Positions 49,202 to 62,409 of a DNA stretch of 64,000 bases are shown here, in pieces. How positions within the stretch are numbered: position 1 is the first letter of the stretch; each line of letters opens with the position of its first letter. The DNA comes from Ooceraea biroi. Lineage: Eukaryota; Arthropoda; Insecta; Hymenoptera; Formicidae. The DNA lies in assembly GCF_003672135.1 (NCBI RefSeq), contig NC_039507.1, forward strand, positions 15,306,278 through 15,370,277, in the 5' to 3' direction. The position numbers and the translations under genes were made by a program. The notes under the pieces were generated by a model, which did no database searches, was not told the DNA's origin, and saw nothing but the letters and a program-made list of their open reading frames with translations.

Positions 49202-52200
49202 TTACGTGCTGCCGTCAATCGCAACAACGTTTTTGGAGATCGGTGTCAGGATGCTAGACTCCTGATCAGAGTTAGGCGGCGTTAAAGTGTCCGCCGGGCT
49301 CCTGTCTACTTGCACTGCCATGCTACCTTCGGTGTCAACGCGATCAACGCCAGCTTCGTCATTGGATTTGGCTACTCCGGCAGGGTTGTTGATACTGCAC
49401 TTTTTAAAATGGGTCCTCATATTACTGCTCTGCGAAAACCTGAGACCACAATTGGGACAAGAATACGGTTTGGTGCCGGTATGATAATTGAGGTGAGTCT
49501 TCAGATGATGCTTCTTGGTGAAGGCTTTCGAGCATAACGTGCACTGGTAGGGCTTCAGGCCCGAGTGCAGCCTAGTGTGCAAGGTCATGTTAGAGCGATC
49601 AGCGAAAGCCTTCTGGCACACCTGGCACTGGTACGGCCGCTCGCCAGAATGAGTTCTCAGATGCTGCTTCAGCAGCATCTTTCGTGAGAACGCTTTGCCA
49701 CATTGCTCACACTGGTGCGGTTTTACGCCCGTATGTATGCGCACATGCATATTGTAGGCCACTCGCTGGTTGAAGCTCTTGCCGCACTCTGCGCACCCAT
49801 ACTCCTTGCGGTTCCGATGAATCTTCATGTGTGAGCTCAGGTAGCCACGGTCGTTGAAGTACTTTCCGCACTCTGGACACGTGGCGGCGAACTCCCGCGT
49901 GCCCTCGTGCACGCTGCGATGATACTTATAGTTGCGTAGCTGCGAGAACTGCTTGCCACAGTCAGAGCAGCGGAACGGTTTCTCGCCGGAGTGCGTACGG
50001 CTGTGCACCTGCGACGAGCATGTAGACACGATTCGATGTAACTAGGCTAATTCAACATCCAGCTTGTTTACGCGATTGAGGACGATTGAGATAAAAAGTA
50101 AAGAAATTGAAGAAAAGAAACAATATTTTACGTCCTCTTACGGATTTCCATCAACTTCAATCAATATAGACAGTAATGCAAGAGGATGGAAAATGAACTA
50201 GTTGTTTAGGAGTATGGAACCGAGAAAAAAGAACGTATTAAACAAATAGAGCTTAACATGTTGATTGCGAATGTGAGATGCGGTATTTTATCATTTGTTT
50301 ACTTATTAATCATTAACATAACAGTACAGCAACCTCACGCAAATAAAACGTTACAGCATATTTTTTACACGACTGATCGATTTCCGCGAATACTTTTCTG
50401 GCAAAAATTGATGATATATCTTTTAAATAAGACAATGTCAACAAGAGTGAATGCATCGATGAGATACTTGAATGTTTTCGACTACATTAATATCTTATTG
50501 ATTGGAATTGATGGAACTGATGGTAACCGAAGAATGATTTGTTGGATGTGAAAGCTGGGAGACCGTCATTTGCATAAAGACTTGCGCAATCTGTAATAAT
50601 TTCGATAAGAAACACTTTTACGTGGTCACTCTTTTATTGTTGAATTCCAAGATTTCTAAAAAATTCAAGAATTTATGCTCTAAGTATTTAAAATGCATGA
50701 AATGAAATCTATCTATTAGACAAATTTTGAATAGTTTTTAATCTTAAAATTTATAAATACGTCTACGTTTCTTAACGGAAATGCACGTAGTCTAGAGATT
50801 AATATATATTAATATAATTGATCAAATTAATATAATATAATTACGAAATTATTTTGATAAGCAAATATATATATACCTTGAGCGATGCTCTCGTGACAAA
50901 GGTCTTTCCGCACTGATCGCACCTGTGATTGTCGGTCGGTCGTCCGCGCTGAGTTACTTCTGTGCTAATAATCGTTTCGTTATTATTGTTGTTATCACTG
51001 TTAACAAAGATCCTCGTAATTTTCTCTTCCCCGTTCTTCTTTTCTACATTCATTATAGAACATTCTACGTCCACTACCGAAGTCTCTCTCCTTTCGTCAG
51101 ATTCAATCGTGTCGCAGAGTCGACTAATGGGATGGGATAATTCAGGCTTTGTCGGTATCTGCGGTGTCAGCGGCGTCGCGTATTCGCTATTTCTGCTGGC
51201 GCTTGTGATAATGCTGTCGTTGCTAGTGGGCAATAATCGCGCCAACGCGTTGCTGGTATTCTGAAAGGGCGGTTCGTTGCCCCGTTGCAACGTGCCCGTT
51301 AGCGGCGAGATCTGATTAGAGGATGCGAACGGAGCTGGAGATCGATAGATCTCTTGCGTTTTTACATCTGGACTGCCGATCATCTCACGCGATCGCGAAT
51401 CGCTGTTGAAGCTCGTCTCACAACTGGAAACTTCAAACGCGTAAAGTCCATCGCTTCTTGACGCGCTCCTCGGGGAATGAACCTTTGGGCTTATCGAGAT
51501 TACCGTGGATCGAGTCGGCTCCGAAGTCAAAGAGTTCTTTTGAATGTCCTGTAACAGTCATCGATAATATCTTCTTGAGCAATTAATCCTCTCTTTACAA
51601 ATCAGTCAATAACTTCATGCATAAAATTACGGTATTTTCTCTCTTGTGAGATAGTAAATTCATGTACGTACTTTTTTATTTTACAGAAAGAGATATCTTC
51701 ATTCTAAGTTTACTCGGGTGAAGCATTGAAAAACGGTTTCTAATTTAATAGTTTCTCTGAACCGTTGCGTTCGGCAAACATAGCACGCCCCGAAAGTTGT
51801 ACGTCGATAGTTTCCCACATCTCTAATGCTAATTGTAAGTAAGTAAATGTGCATAGTGATAGTCGTACATGGGAATGCATTTCTTCCAATCGCATAATAA
51901 GCAACTAGAAGAAAACGGAAGAAAGCAGCAATTAGAAAGCAGTTAGATTGTGATAATTCTCGACGAGTACTATCGACCATCTGAATAGTAATGGTAATGA
52001 TCGTTGTGACAAAGACGGTAAGCTTATTAAGACACATTATTCATACCTTAATAACCGTATTTGCATTCCACGGTAGCTGAATGTAAAGCCGAATACATAT
52101 CCACGATCCACGAGATAAAACTCATGTCGAAAGCATGATATCGATTACTGTAATATTTTTACGCGTTCTCCGCGTGCAGAGCAGCAGCCGGCAGGATCAA

Positions 52201-55200
52201 AGGACACGCGCGGAATTCGTCTGGTTGGTCATAACTTTCACACTTCGTTTTTAGTCGAACCTTTTGCTATCAATCACTACCTATCCGCATTAATAGGTTT
52301 TTTTTCTTTAAATTATTATACTTTTAAAAGTACTTTGTCTTGTCAAAATCTCTGACAGTTTTAAATTAAGGGACTGGAAAGGCGGAGAGCGTTTTCAAAT
52401 TTCTCTCGGTTGTCTCCTTCTGTCCTTTTTTTACAGAGCGCATAAATTCGTATCGCGTGAAAAGAAATCTCGGTGGCGCAACCTCGTCGCGACTTCCTGC
52501 TTATCCGGCCGAGATCTCGGCCAATCTCAGTGCAAGCTGCAAGTTGATTGCTCGCTTGCGCAAAGACGGTGGCTGCGACACGGCGAGATGATCCACGAAA
52601 TCTGGCACGCATCCCGTCGTCGTCGTCGTTGTCATTGTCGTCGTCGTCATTGTCGTCGAAAGAGAAAACGCGTTCCCAGATTCGTGCGCGTAATAAAGTG
52701 ACGGACATGCACAGCTGGCATTGCCAGCTGGCGATGCGCAATCACGACGCGTCGACCTGATAAACGGCCTGGAGCAAGCTAAGTGATAGCGGCATTAAGC
52801 GGAACGACATCGAGCCCGAAGTGAAGGGCGAAGACGCAGCTGAAAGCGGTACCCTGTCACCTGTGCTGAAATGCGCGTGCACCGAGCGAACGAGCAACCA
52901 ACGATCCCTCGTTGCATTCGCACTCCTCCACGACTGGAAAGGCAAATAACGTTTTTATATTTCTCTCTTCTCTGTGTGCTCTCTCAATAGAGAGTATAAA
53001 TTCGTGTTCGGTGTTCCAGAAAAGAGATCTCAGCGATAGTCGCGAGCACAATCTCGTCTTGGTGTCGTCCACAAGTTCTGATCAATTCTTCTCTCGCGTG
53101 TGACATCACGCGTGACACATCATCTTCATTAATTTGTAGTTTATGGAAACGCACGGTCTCTCTAATTATTAGGTTCAGGTTTATTCCGTTATCTCGCGAT
53201 TGGAAAGAATGAAGCAAATCTCAAAAGAAGACAAAAATAGATTTATCAATGAGTAGGAGGAAGTTGTAAATCTTTTTGTGTCACGTGTAAACTTTGTGTC
53301 ACGCATTTTTGTCTCACGAGAGCACCATGTCGGTTTTTTTATATTTTTATCACGTTTTATTAATGAAGTCAATCTGATTTCAGCAAAAGAATCACGCATG
53401 TTGCGTACGTTCAGTCAATTCAAGCGAAGATTTTACGAAGGAATATATGACATCCACACATTACATTTTACACATCGAGTGAAATTCAAATGATATCGCT
53501 TCTAGTTCCGTTCGTACAAGCTGATTATAAAATGCATGTAGACCGTGACTAAAGCAATCATGAGACGTCGAATTGCGTATAAGCAATAGCTCTAAACCTA
53601 AATTGGTCTAAGGTAACACATAACGAAGTATGATATTTGATTCTTAAACTTTTACGATTGTGATAAGAAACCTTGGCAGGTGATAAGCGGTTAATATCCG
53701 CTTCAATTAGTCGCAGCTACAAATTTGCATATACATATTATAAAAAAAATTAATTTTTCTAGATCATTTCTAATTATCGTCGTTCGTACACCGTATCTGT
53801 TAATATTTCAAAAAATTGCATAAAATATATATATCGGAAGCTGGTTAATGTTAAGAGCTAAATGATCCGTTTTTCATTATGTGGTGTAAACATGAATGCT
53901 TACGTATTATGAAGAGAAAATCATTAAACGGATCACTAACGTATGTAGAAACGAAATAAAGTCCAAATAACCGTTATTTCGCGCTACTATGTTAACTGAT
54001 TGGAACGACAATCATTTGATCAGAGTTACTACATCTATGGCGTTAAAATAATTTTTTAACTTTTTATTAACTTATTAACTTTGCATCATGAGCGATCTAT
54101 AGGAACCGGAATATGAAAATCATTTTCTTCTATTACATATTAAATATTACGATGATGATAGATAAATCAAGCGAGTTTATACATCCGTGTTACTTCAAAA
54201 TGGCTCACTTCTGTCACGTTAAAAAGCGTGTAATAAATAATTTTCCCCGAGACTTTGCAACTATTTTGCGAATATTAACTGTGTTATCGTGAATTGATCA
54301 ACCGTGATCCTCGATAAATTTCTAGTGGAAAGTTGATTATAACACGAGATATACCTAGTTTTTGGATTAATAAATTAAGATTGTAAGATTTTAGACATAA
54401 GCCTTCGATGAAGGAAGGAAGACTTTACAAATTATAACAAATATTAATTATTTTAACAATATTAAATGTCTTAACGTTTTTAATGTTACTTCTGTTTCAT
54501 TGGTAAGAAACTTTATATTTATTTATTATAATTAAATTAGATAGACGCATTTTTAGTACTTGGCACGTTTCTACCATTGTCAATAAATATTTACTATGAG
54601 TTGATGTACGTGTTCCTCTTTACAAATACTTAATTAGATCTTCTTGAATAATTCATGCAATAGCGGTCGTATGTTTGCTCTTTTTATTGCTTGGCACGTT
54701 TATGTCATTGACTGGACAAGAACATATTCAATTATGTCGTTCGGTGACAATCACCTCATTGTGAGTACAGTTTCCATAATGGTAAAGCTTTTCGTAGATT
54801 CGTGAGAACAGGAATTCCTTGACAATTTCAATAAGTAGGTCGAAATTCTATTCTGACGTCGTAATCAAGTAATATGATTAAATAACGATTAAATCCTCGT
54901 ACTTTAATAATTATTGTTTTGCGATTCAAAATGCCGTTGATTGTATAAAATTGATTCTTCTTGGATATTTGCAATGTAAACTTTATTAATATACCATTTA
55001 ATCCAACAACACCAACTCTTTTTCTATGAAACTTTTTACTTATTTTATTGAAAAAAATGCAACTTCTCTAAATACAGTTTTGACGTATCGACATTAAAAT
55101 TTTCATCTTGGAATTATCTCAGAAATATGCTATTAATGGTGATACGTAATTGGACCCTTGTGTAAACACCTGTAACTTACATTTTGTGCCGAACGGAACG

Positions 55201-56311
55201 TGTAAAATAGATCTTACAATCAATTGATGACTCCGAAATCAACGGGCTAAAATTCTTATTACTGAGTACTCACGTCATCAGCATGACGTGGGGCCATGAT
55301 GACGGGCCGTGGCGTCCTCGGTGAATGATGGGGCCTGACGATCTGGCGCCACGGTGACGCGGTGACTCGATTAGCCACGTGCCTGCGGGCAGTTCTCCAC
55401 CTACAACAACTTTCGCCGCAGCTGAGATCCTCGCCCGTCACCGGCTGCGAGGCGTAATCGAACGACCTCGTCCGATCGACGGCGGCACATTGCAAGGACG
55501 ACGACGCAGGTATCCTGTTCTGATACGGACACTCATCTCGTGCTCTTCCACGAAACTCGTTCGCTGATCCTCCCACAAAGACGTCCCCGTCTACCGGCCT
55601 CTCGGCCGTGTTGTTCGCTTGCAGTCTCTCGTATCCCATCCTGATCCTTTCCAGAGGATCTGAACCGCCATATTCTTCCAGATGTGGTCCTACGGAGGAG
55701 CATGTACTTTGCTGATATACGTTGAAGGATGACTCGCTATCAGGAACTATCGCGGAGTTCCTATCAGCGAAAGTCATCGAGTCGTGATTCTTTTCTGCGG
55801 AAAGATCATCTATTGCTCTATTCTGATGCAGATAATGGTTAACCGGCCACGTATCTGGACAGCCAGCGTCAAACGAGATTCTACCAGAATTGCTGACTTC
55901 ATGAGATACTCTAGCGTTCCTGAGAACTCTGTTGTCGTCTGTCGACAGTATTCTGTTACAGGGTTCCTTCCTGTCGAGCAGATCTTCATAAGCTTTTCTT
56001 CCTGATTGATACCAGGGATATTGATCGCATTGCAAGTATTTGGAGCTGACTTTAATGTCCTTCACGTCCTCCGATTTGCAGTCTGTTGCTTGCTCGCTAC
56101 AATTAGTCATCACGACTGGTACCGGCGGAAGCCGGATACGGAGAGCCTCGGCAGCACGCAGGAAGGCGTCCAGTCGCACGCGCGGCACCGTGGCACTTCC
56201 AGTGTAAACAAAGCCTAGAAGCGCAGCAAGTTCCGGTGCCTCCATTTCTGCCAGGATCATCGTGATTGGCTCGCAATGAGCGGTAGCCTTACTATGTGCC
56301 AGCAACATTTC
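49202..56311 (-). CDS. BTB/POZ-C2H2 zinc-finger transcription factor, 3' part (three exons; 5' end beyond the right edge)
   Basis: Exons in gene order are 55274-56311, 50877-51548 and 49202-50008. All are phase 0 with GT..AG borders and give 838 aa of the C-terminal part. The first begins EMLLAHSKATAHCEPITMIL and continues through LAALLGFVYTGSATV and LDAFLRAAEALRI. This is the second half of a BTB domain, so the first half lies upstream and outside. A long polar linker follows. Finger 1 (CDQCGKTFVTRASLK | VHSRTH) is split by the last intron. Fingers 2-8 lie in the last exon, joined by linkers such as HSGEKPF, HTGVKPH, HSGERPY and HTGTKPY. Finger 8 ends HFKKC, a C2HC variant. Such proteins bind DNA through the fingers and dimerise or recruit corepressors through BTB. 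In insects they are often regulators of development and many isoforms exist. I cannot assign an orthologue. Confidence 0.9.
50009..50876. other. Last intron of the BTB zinc-finger gene
   Basis: An 868-bp AT-rich intron that splits finger 1. The minus-strand donor AAG|GTATAT and acceptor CTCGTCGCAG are clear. Nothing else was recognised. Confidence 0.7.
52375..53075. repeat. Diverged direct duplication in a BTB-ZF intron
   Basis: Segments at about 52372-52500 and 52932-53065 share, in the same order, ACTGGAAAGGC, AACGTTTT/AGCGTTTT, TTTCTCTC, ATAAATTCGT, AAAAGARATCTC and CTCGTC. They are some 560 bp apart. Both lie in the CpG-rich patch. The shared blocks are not coding in a consistent frame. 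Confidence 0.5.
52615..52658. repeat. (GTC)n trinucleotide repeat
   Basis: About 44 bp of GTC units interrupted by GTT and ATT. On the minus strand it reads as an Asp/Asn run in a frame with no splice or homology support. Confidence 0.9.
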
Positions 56312-57348
56312 CTATAAACAAAATTTCCATGTTTTATAGCACTAACATTATTAATCAATATCTTCTTATTACTATTAATAATACCTTAATATCTTCTTTA
56401 GCAAAACATTGCATTTAATTTTATCAAAAATTTTGTATATTATTAATCATGCACAATTATTATATAAACACACACGTACGCACAAATAAGATAAAAACTA
56501 AGAAATATCTAAAAAGTCAAAAATACACACGCACTTTAGACTTATTAAAGTATACGAGTATTAACAATTATCAGAATTATACAGGTTGTATAATTAAACT
56601 TCGAGCGTTCAAAGGTTCATTTTCAGTGCTCGTAAATATCGCGCGTTTGATTTACTTCATCCTTCTTTCATTATTTGAGCGCGTAATGGAACATAGACAA
56701 TGAGTTACGAGCGTTTCATTGTTGCAAGTCTGAAGAGCGTGCTGCATCGTGATAACTGTAATTACCCAGCTGGCGGTCGATTCGACGGCTCTTTCCGACT
56801 TTTTATCGCAATAATTAACTGCTATTGGTTGCTCATCGCGATCAAGAGACCAACTTGTATCAACCTTTACCGTTCACACCGATGTTATTCATAGGATAAT
56901 CGATACATTTGATCGATACTCTTAATTATATGAGGAATTTCTGTAAAATCACAAACGTTTCAATTCCGTTTTGATAAGATCGACCTACATGTTCATGTAA
57001 AATGTTTACAGATTATACACCTATAACGCTTTCCGATTTCTACATCAATGAAAAATTCGAAATGTATTCTCCGTAAAAGCTCAACACTTGTTCAATTTCC
57101 GGGTTCGATCAGTGGGTATTATGCGTGTTGCCGGGTTGAAATGTTCAAGTCTTCAATCATTCTTCTTCGCACTGTTCCGCAACCAGTTTAACGGATCGTT
57201 GACGGCGAAAAACGGCCAGAGCATCATTCTTGCACGTAGAACGCAAATGAAACGTTGGTACGCGCTCGACCGCACTTGCCGGTGGCTTGATGCAACTTTG
57301 CTGCATCGTTGCGTTCAGTGGCGTAGGCAGAATTTTTCAAATCTTATT

Positions 57349-57373
57349 CGATAATGGCCGCAGGCCATTATCG
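57349..57373. repeat. Perfect 11-bp palindrome with 3-bp spacer
   Basis: CGATAATGGCC, GCA, GGCCATTATCG. It resembles a dimer binding site or a tight hairpin; function unknown. Confidence 0.8.
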
Positions 57374-58663
57374 TTTTGTTTCTCTTAAACTTTAAACACC
57401 AATCTCGCATATTTCTCTTTTCATAAATATGATTGTAACAGAAAATCTAACAAAACAAGTGGCATTATGTAAACCAAATGCTTATAAAAAAGTAGGTAAC
57501 TTTATCAGGCAATGAAATAAATAATTTGAATAATAAAATTAATATTTCAAAAGTGATTGATTTTAAGTGTAAGTAGATCTAATTAATCTTTAAATTATTT
57601 TTACTTTTGCAAGAGAAGTGGCGCTTAGGTATCGTTCGTTATTTACTTGAACAAACTTACTTGTAACAAAGTTACAATTAAGTTACGATTTTTATTATTT
57701 TTAATATCACGAATTTCTATAATAAAAATATAGTTAATATCAAAAGCGTTTTTGAAATTTCATTCATGGCATACTTTTGATTTCTTCGAGGAGAGGAAGA
57801 TATAGGTTTGTAGGTTGCTGGTTTTCGTATGCATTTATATATGCATATCCTCATTACGCGATAGCTACTCCCTTGGCTGTGCCACAAGGCCATGTTGTTT
57901 TTTTTCCTTTCTCGTGTTAGAAGTGGCCTCTCGGGCGCAATTACTTAGGATCAGTATTTGCACGTATTGCACTTAATCGTAAACTATTTCCGGAAGCACA
58001 TTGCAACGCCTCCAGTTTAATATATTCTATAGCGAGTATGAAGGCGGATATAAAATCGAGCGCGAATACGCAAAATACGGAATCTTGTTCAATGGGATCC
58101 GAATCAAGGATAATGCGCGATTTTATCAAAGAACATCGTCGATGTAATTAACCAGATAATAAGCGTCGTTGATATTAATGTATACATATTTCATGAATTC
58201 TTTAGGCGGTGTTGTTAAATGAAAAGCAGATGTGATATCTAAAAGTCTGCTATGAATCTTTTAACATAGCCAGATAATTCACACTTCACATAACTGTATA
58301 ATTTATATTTATGTAACTACTAGCGTTTACTACTAGAATTTATTACTAAAACACTTACAGAAAAGTGTGTCACAAAGGAATATCTAAGCCATACATGATC
58401 ATAAATTTCAAAAAAAACTTAAAGTTCCTTTTTAAGATAAGATTAAAGTCTTTAATTTTCGGAAAATTAATCTAAACTTTAATTATCGAGAGATGTGTAC
58501 ATGTCTCTATGAAATTTTATTTCTCATAAATTATACATCTCTAAAACTTTTGCACCAATTTCTTTTCTATTCTGTTTTCATATATAAATTGATCCATAAA
58601 TCATCCTTAATTGCATGAAGAGATGATCATCGTTAGAATACTTAACAGTTTATAACCACTTAT

Positions 58664-58955
58664 ATCTGTGACTGGTATCAATGAGCAATAAATGACTGTT
58701 GGTTTCAAGCTGTGCGAAATTTTTCAGACTGTTTCCATCAATTTATATATCGATCCATCCTGCACAAAACGGTAATTACGTCATTGAAATCTATTAATCA
58801 ATTACTACATAAATAATACAAATATCTGTGAATGGTATCTTGACTGAACGATTATCCGTTTCAAGCTGCGCAGGATTTTTATGCTCGCAGATTTATAGAC
58901 CGATCTATCCTATATGAAACATCACCGTCGGCATCTACCAATCAATCAGAATCAT
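58664..58955. repeat. Diverged tandem duplication, period about 165 bp
   Basis: Two copies start TATCTGTGA(C/A)TGGTATC. They share GTTTCAAGCTG(T/C)GC, GATTTTT/AATTTTT, CGATC(C/T)ATCCT, a CATCA/GTCAT block and ATCAATYA in the same order. The first is about 58664-58800 and the second about 58832-58955. Neither has a coding frame. Confidence 0.65.
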
Positions 58956-61787
58956 AGCGAATATTCTGACGAGTGCGCTTTCTATCCCTCGCCTTTCGTA
59001 CCCGCGCGTTATGAAATTCAGGGTGCGAGAAAACTGATCGGATCGTCATAATTATAGTAATCGCAGATCAGAGCGGCGAGCGGTTAAGTAAATTTTCATT
59101 CGGCCGATTTTAGTTTCCCACAAAGTAACGCGAAGTTTCACACCTACTTCGCGTAATTGCGGGTATCTCATGATGGGTTGCGCGCAGCGATGCGTTGCGA
59201 CATTTCTGCAAACATGCATCTCTAATGCAAAGAAGCAAGAGGACGTAAATGAAGTTACTACCGTTTACCGGATACAAGCTCTTACGAAAGAATAGAGTAA
59301 AACATATGAAAGGGGTATCATTAAAGCTGTACAAATAATTGGAGTTGATTAAACCTTCTGCTATAAACTTCTTAACGGACATTCATTTTTCTAACAACAT
59401 TAAATCATGTATCTTTTTATTGAATTTTTTTCTTGTGTATGTATTTGTTCTTCCATATATTTGCCAATATCAAAGTTAGCAAAGGCTAACTTTAGTAGAT
59501 AATTTTCTAGAATTTCATTATATTCTAGATTTTGTCAGTCTTATCTGACAATCTCGCTCACTTGGTGGTCCAAGAATTAATAATAATAAGCAGCAATGAT
59601 TATTTTATTACCGGCAAGTGCTTAGGATATCCAGGTTCTTTGGTATTTAATGTAACACTTTATACGCTTCGTGACGCTGGCGTAAACAGCGCAAATACCA
59701 TCGTCGTTTTATCCACGTTTATTACAGCAGCGAACGAATATCACTTACTTTTTACGATCTTGTCATTTACGAGAAAGCATCGCGAGTAAGCAGCACGTAT
59801 GCATCGGTTCGCGCGCTCAGTGTTGCACCTAAGACAATAATTATGTGATTTCGTGGTCGAGAAAACGCCGAGAGCCGCGATTTAATCACGTCTACGAGTT
59901 TGCCGCTTAGAATTACTCGAATCGACGAACGTATGCGCAATTGCAAATAATTATCGAGATGAGAAAGGGGGAATGATCGGCCGGTGTTGTATCAAGCGAT
60001 GCAAGCTTTGTTGCGCGCAGAAGGGTCGGTTTGCACAATATCAATTGTACATTAATTACATGTCGTCAAAATATCCCATGTCTATAATCCGAGTGCTTGT
60101 AATTGATTAGATTGATTGATAAACAGTATATCTGAAAAATATCTGGATTAATATAGTATTAATGTTTAAATGCAGTTGCAAACATATGTGTAAAAGTCAT
60201 TTGTTTTATTCAGGATGTTCTTTCATCCTGGCATCGATGCAGCATCAGGCACCATGTGTGGGCCATGTCAACTAATGTGTGGATAAACTTTTGAAACATC
60301 ATCATAGCAAGTCTTATTTATCGAAATTTTAAATTTTGGGAATAAAGGGTCGCAAACCAAATCAAATGGACTGTCCAACTAATTAACATTATTTGATAGA
60401 CGTATATTATAGTAAAAGTAAGAAAAATGACATCGTTTATTATCATATCGATTGTTTTTTAATATTCGCGATTGCGAAATAATGGGATATATTGAGATTG
60501 ATGGAACAGTACCCGTAATGCACTTAAGAAATGGTAAAAGTGTTTAAGAGACGGTTTTAAGATCAGCTCATACAAATCATGTGTGAAGCAAGAACTTCAA
60601 TGTCTCTATGCAGAAAGATAAAGTGAGAGAGAAAGAGAGAGATACGAAATCGAATGAACCGTAAACGTGACGAGCGATGAAGCGAATTACGAGCGTGAAG
60701 CATAACGATTTCTGCCAACGTAAGACAAGAGTATTATCGGACAATATCGGTCCATTAATCTACGCGCGCAGCACAACAAAATTCCTGGAACCTGATGTGA
60801 TTAGGCTCAACAGAATGCGATTATATTAGAATACAATGGAATATGGAAAATTGGTAGAACATAATTAATCTTAATTGTAATATTCCGAGTTTGCAGTCGA
60901 GTTTACAGTTAATAATACTAGCACCTTGAGTATCGTTCGGAGCCTCGGGGATTTATGATTTCGATTTGTAAGAAAGGCTGTAATTTATAAAATTTCCAAC
61001 TACTTTAAAATGGAAATCGGCGTGGCAATCCTGTTCTCTGTGCGTATCGCGACTTCAATAATGTTTTTATAAAAATATGATTTCACAGACAAGATAAAAG
61101 TATTTAATCTCGATCTTCTCAGCAGCTACTTTGTGTTAGGCTCAATATTAACCTTGGGGCTGAAAGCCTGCTTAAATGTAAAGGTATCTTAATGTCGACA
61201 TAGATAGGAAACATTGGTACGCAGTTTGTAACACTCTTGTATGTTGTCACGCTCAATTGCCTAGTGCTCTGTCAATGCAACTGTATTTTAGATTAAGTAA
61301 TTTGTCATCATGTTGTTATTGGCTCCATTTTGTCTTTTTGCGCAACTCTAATCTAGCAGTATCGATTTAGCTTATTTGCGGGAATGGGAAACGTTACAGG
61401 ATCTACAAGATATCTCAATATTACTCACATCACGAAAGAACATTTTTGTCTTTTCCGAAATTAACTATTAAGTGAATTTCTAAAAGTTAACGTGTTAAAT
61501 ACAGTGGACCGAAAAAATCAATATTAATACTGACGGCTAATCTTAATAGTGGCAATTATATCCGCACTGTTGCACAACGCAAACGTTGCCCAATAAATGA
61601 TACGGCTAGACACTCACGTTCGCGAGTGATCGATATCAATGTATTTCTTTTTACGCGAATAAATGCCGTACGCGCTTTGTTCAGAAAAATATTAAAAATT
61701 AAAAAAGTTTATATCTGATTATTATCTTTTAAATCGAGAAGAAATTATGTAAAAAATGATCTTTTGATATATATATCAAATTAGAAT

Positions 61788-62409
61788 AATTAGAATAAAG
61801 ATAGGAAACCGCAGTTAGCACGTTATAAAAATGTGATGACCACAAAGAAATTTGAAAGTCATTTCTTTCTTCTTAAGAGATAGAAGATTTACTCAATGTG
61901 TTAGAAAGAAGAAAATAATTCAAGCTCGCCTAAATATTATAACTTTGTTATCTAACAATCTTATATATAAAGAGGCAATGTACTGGTTTTAAATAAATGT
62001 ATATTTTAAACGAAAGTCCATTAAATGTAATTTTCCCAAAACTTAAAGTGCCGATATATATATATATCTCTTTTATGTCAATGTGAGAATTTTGCTGATG
62101 CAAAACGCGATGTCCATAAAATTGTGTATCTTCGTTCTGAAGTCGGCACTTTAAGTTTTGAGAAAATTACATTTAATGGACTTTCGTTTAAAATATACAT
62201 TTATTTAAAACCAGTACATTGCCTCTTTATATATAAGATTGTTAGATAACAAAGTTATAATATTTAGGCGAGCTTGAATTATTTTCTTCTTTCTAACACA
62301 TTGAGTAAATCTTCTATCTCTTAAGAAGAAAGAAATGACTTTCAAATTTCTTTGTGGTCATCACATTTTTATAACGTGCTAACTGCGGTTTCCTATCTTT
62401 ATTCTAATT
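61788..62409. repeat. Near-perfect long inverted repeat, 267-bp arms, 88-bp spacer
   Basis: The arm 61788-62054 is the reverse complement of 62143-62409 with no gap. I found only one mismatched pair (C at 62036 opposite A at 62161). The spacer at 62055-62142 starts with a TA run and is not complementary. There is no coding capacity in the arms, no terminal motif of a known transposon family, and no obvious target duplication. A transcript through it would form a duplex of more than 260 bp. It could be a recent foldback element, a local inverted duplication, a hairpin-RNA locus, or an assembly artefact. Confidence 0.9.

Larger units (their letters stand above)
51549..55273. other. Intron between the BTB/linker exon and the second linker exon
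   Basis: A 3.7-kb intron, minus-strand donor GAC|GTGAGT and acceptor GTTACAG. It contains a CpG-rich patch at about 52380-53110 with a GTC-repeat tract and a diverged duplication. An imperfect inverted pair GATCCGTTT / AAACGGATC lies at about 53864-53935. Two related segments containing CTTGGCACGTTT lie about 130 bp apart (near 54560 and 54690). No further in-frame exon was recognised. Confidence 0.55.

Noticed and set aside
49287..49537. Plus-strand frames opposite the zinc-finger exon
   Set aside because: Antisense shadows of a clearly coding C2H2 array.
52361..52741. 126-codon minus-strand frame with an Asp/Asn run inside the BTB-ZF intron
   Set aside because: The run is a GTC repeat; the frame is not in phase with flanking exons by any clear splice sites and matches nothing.
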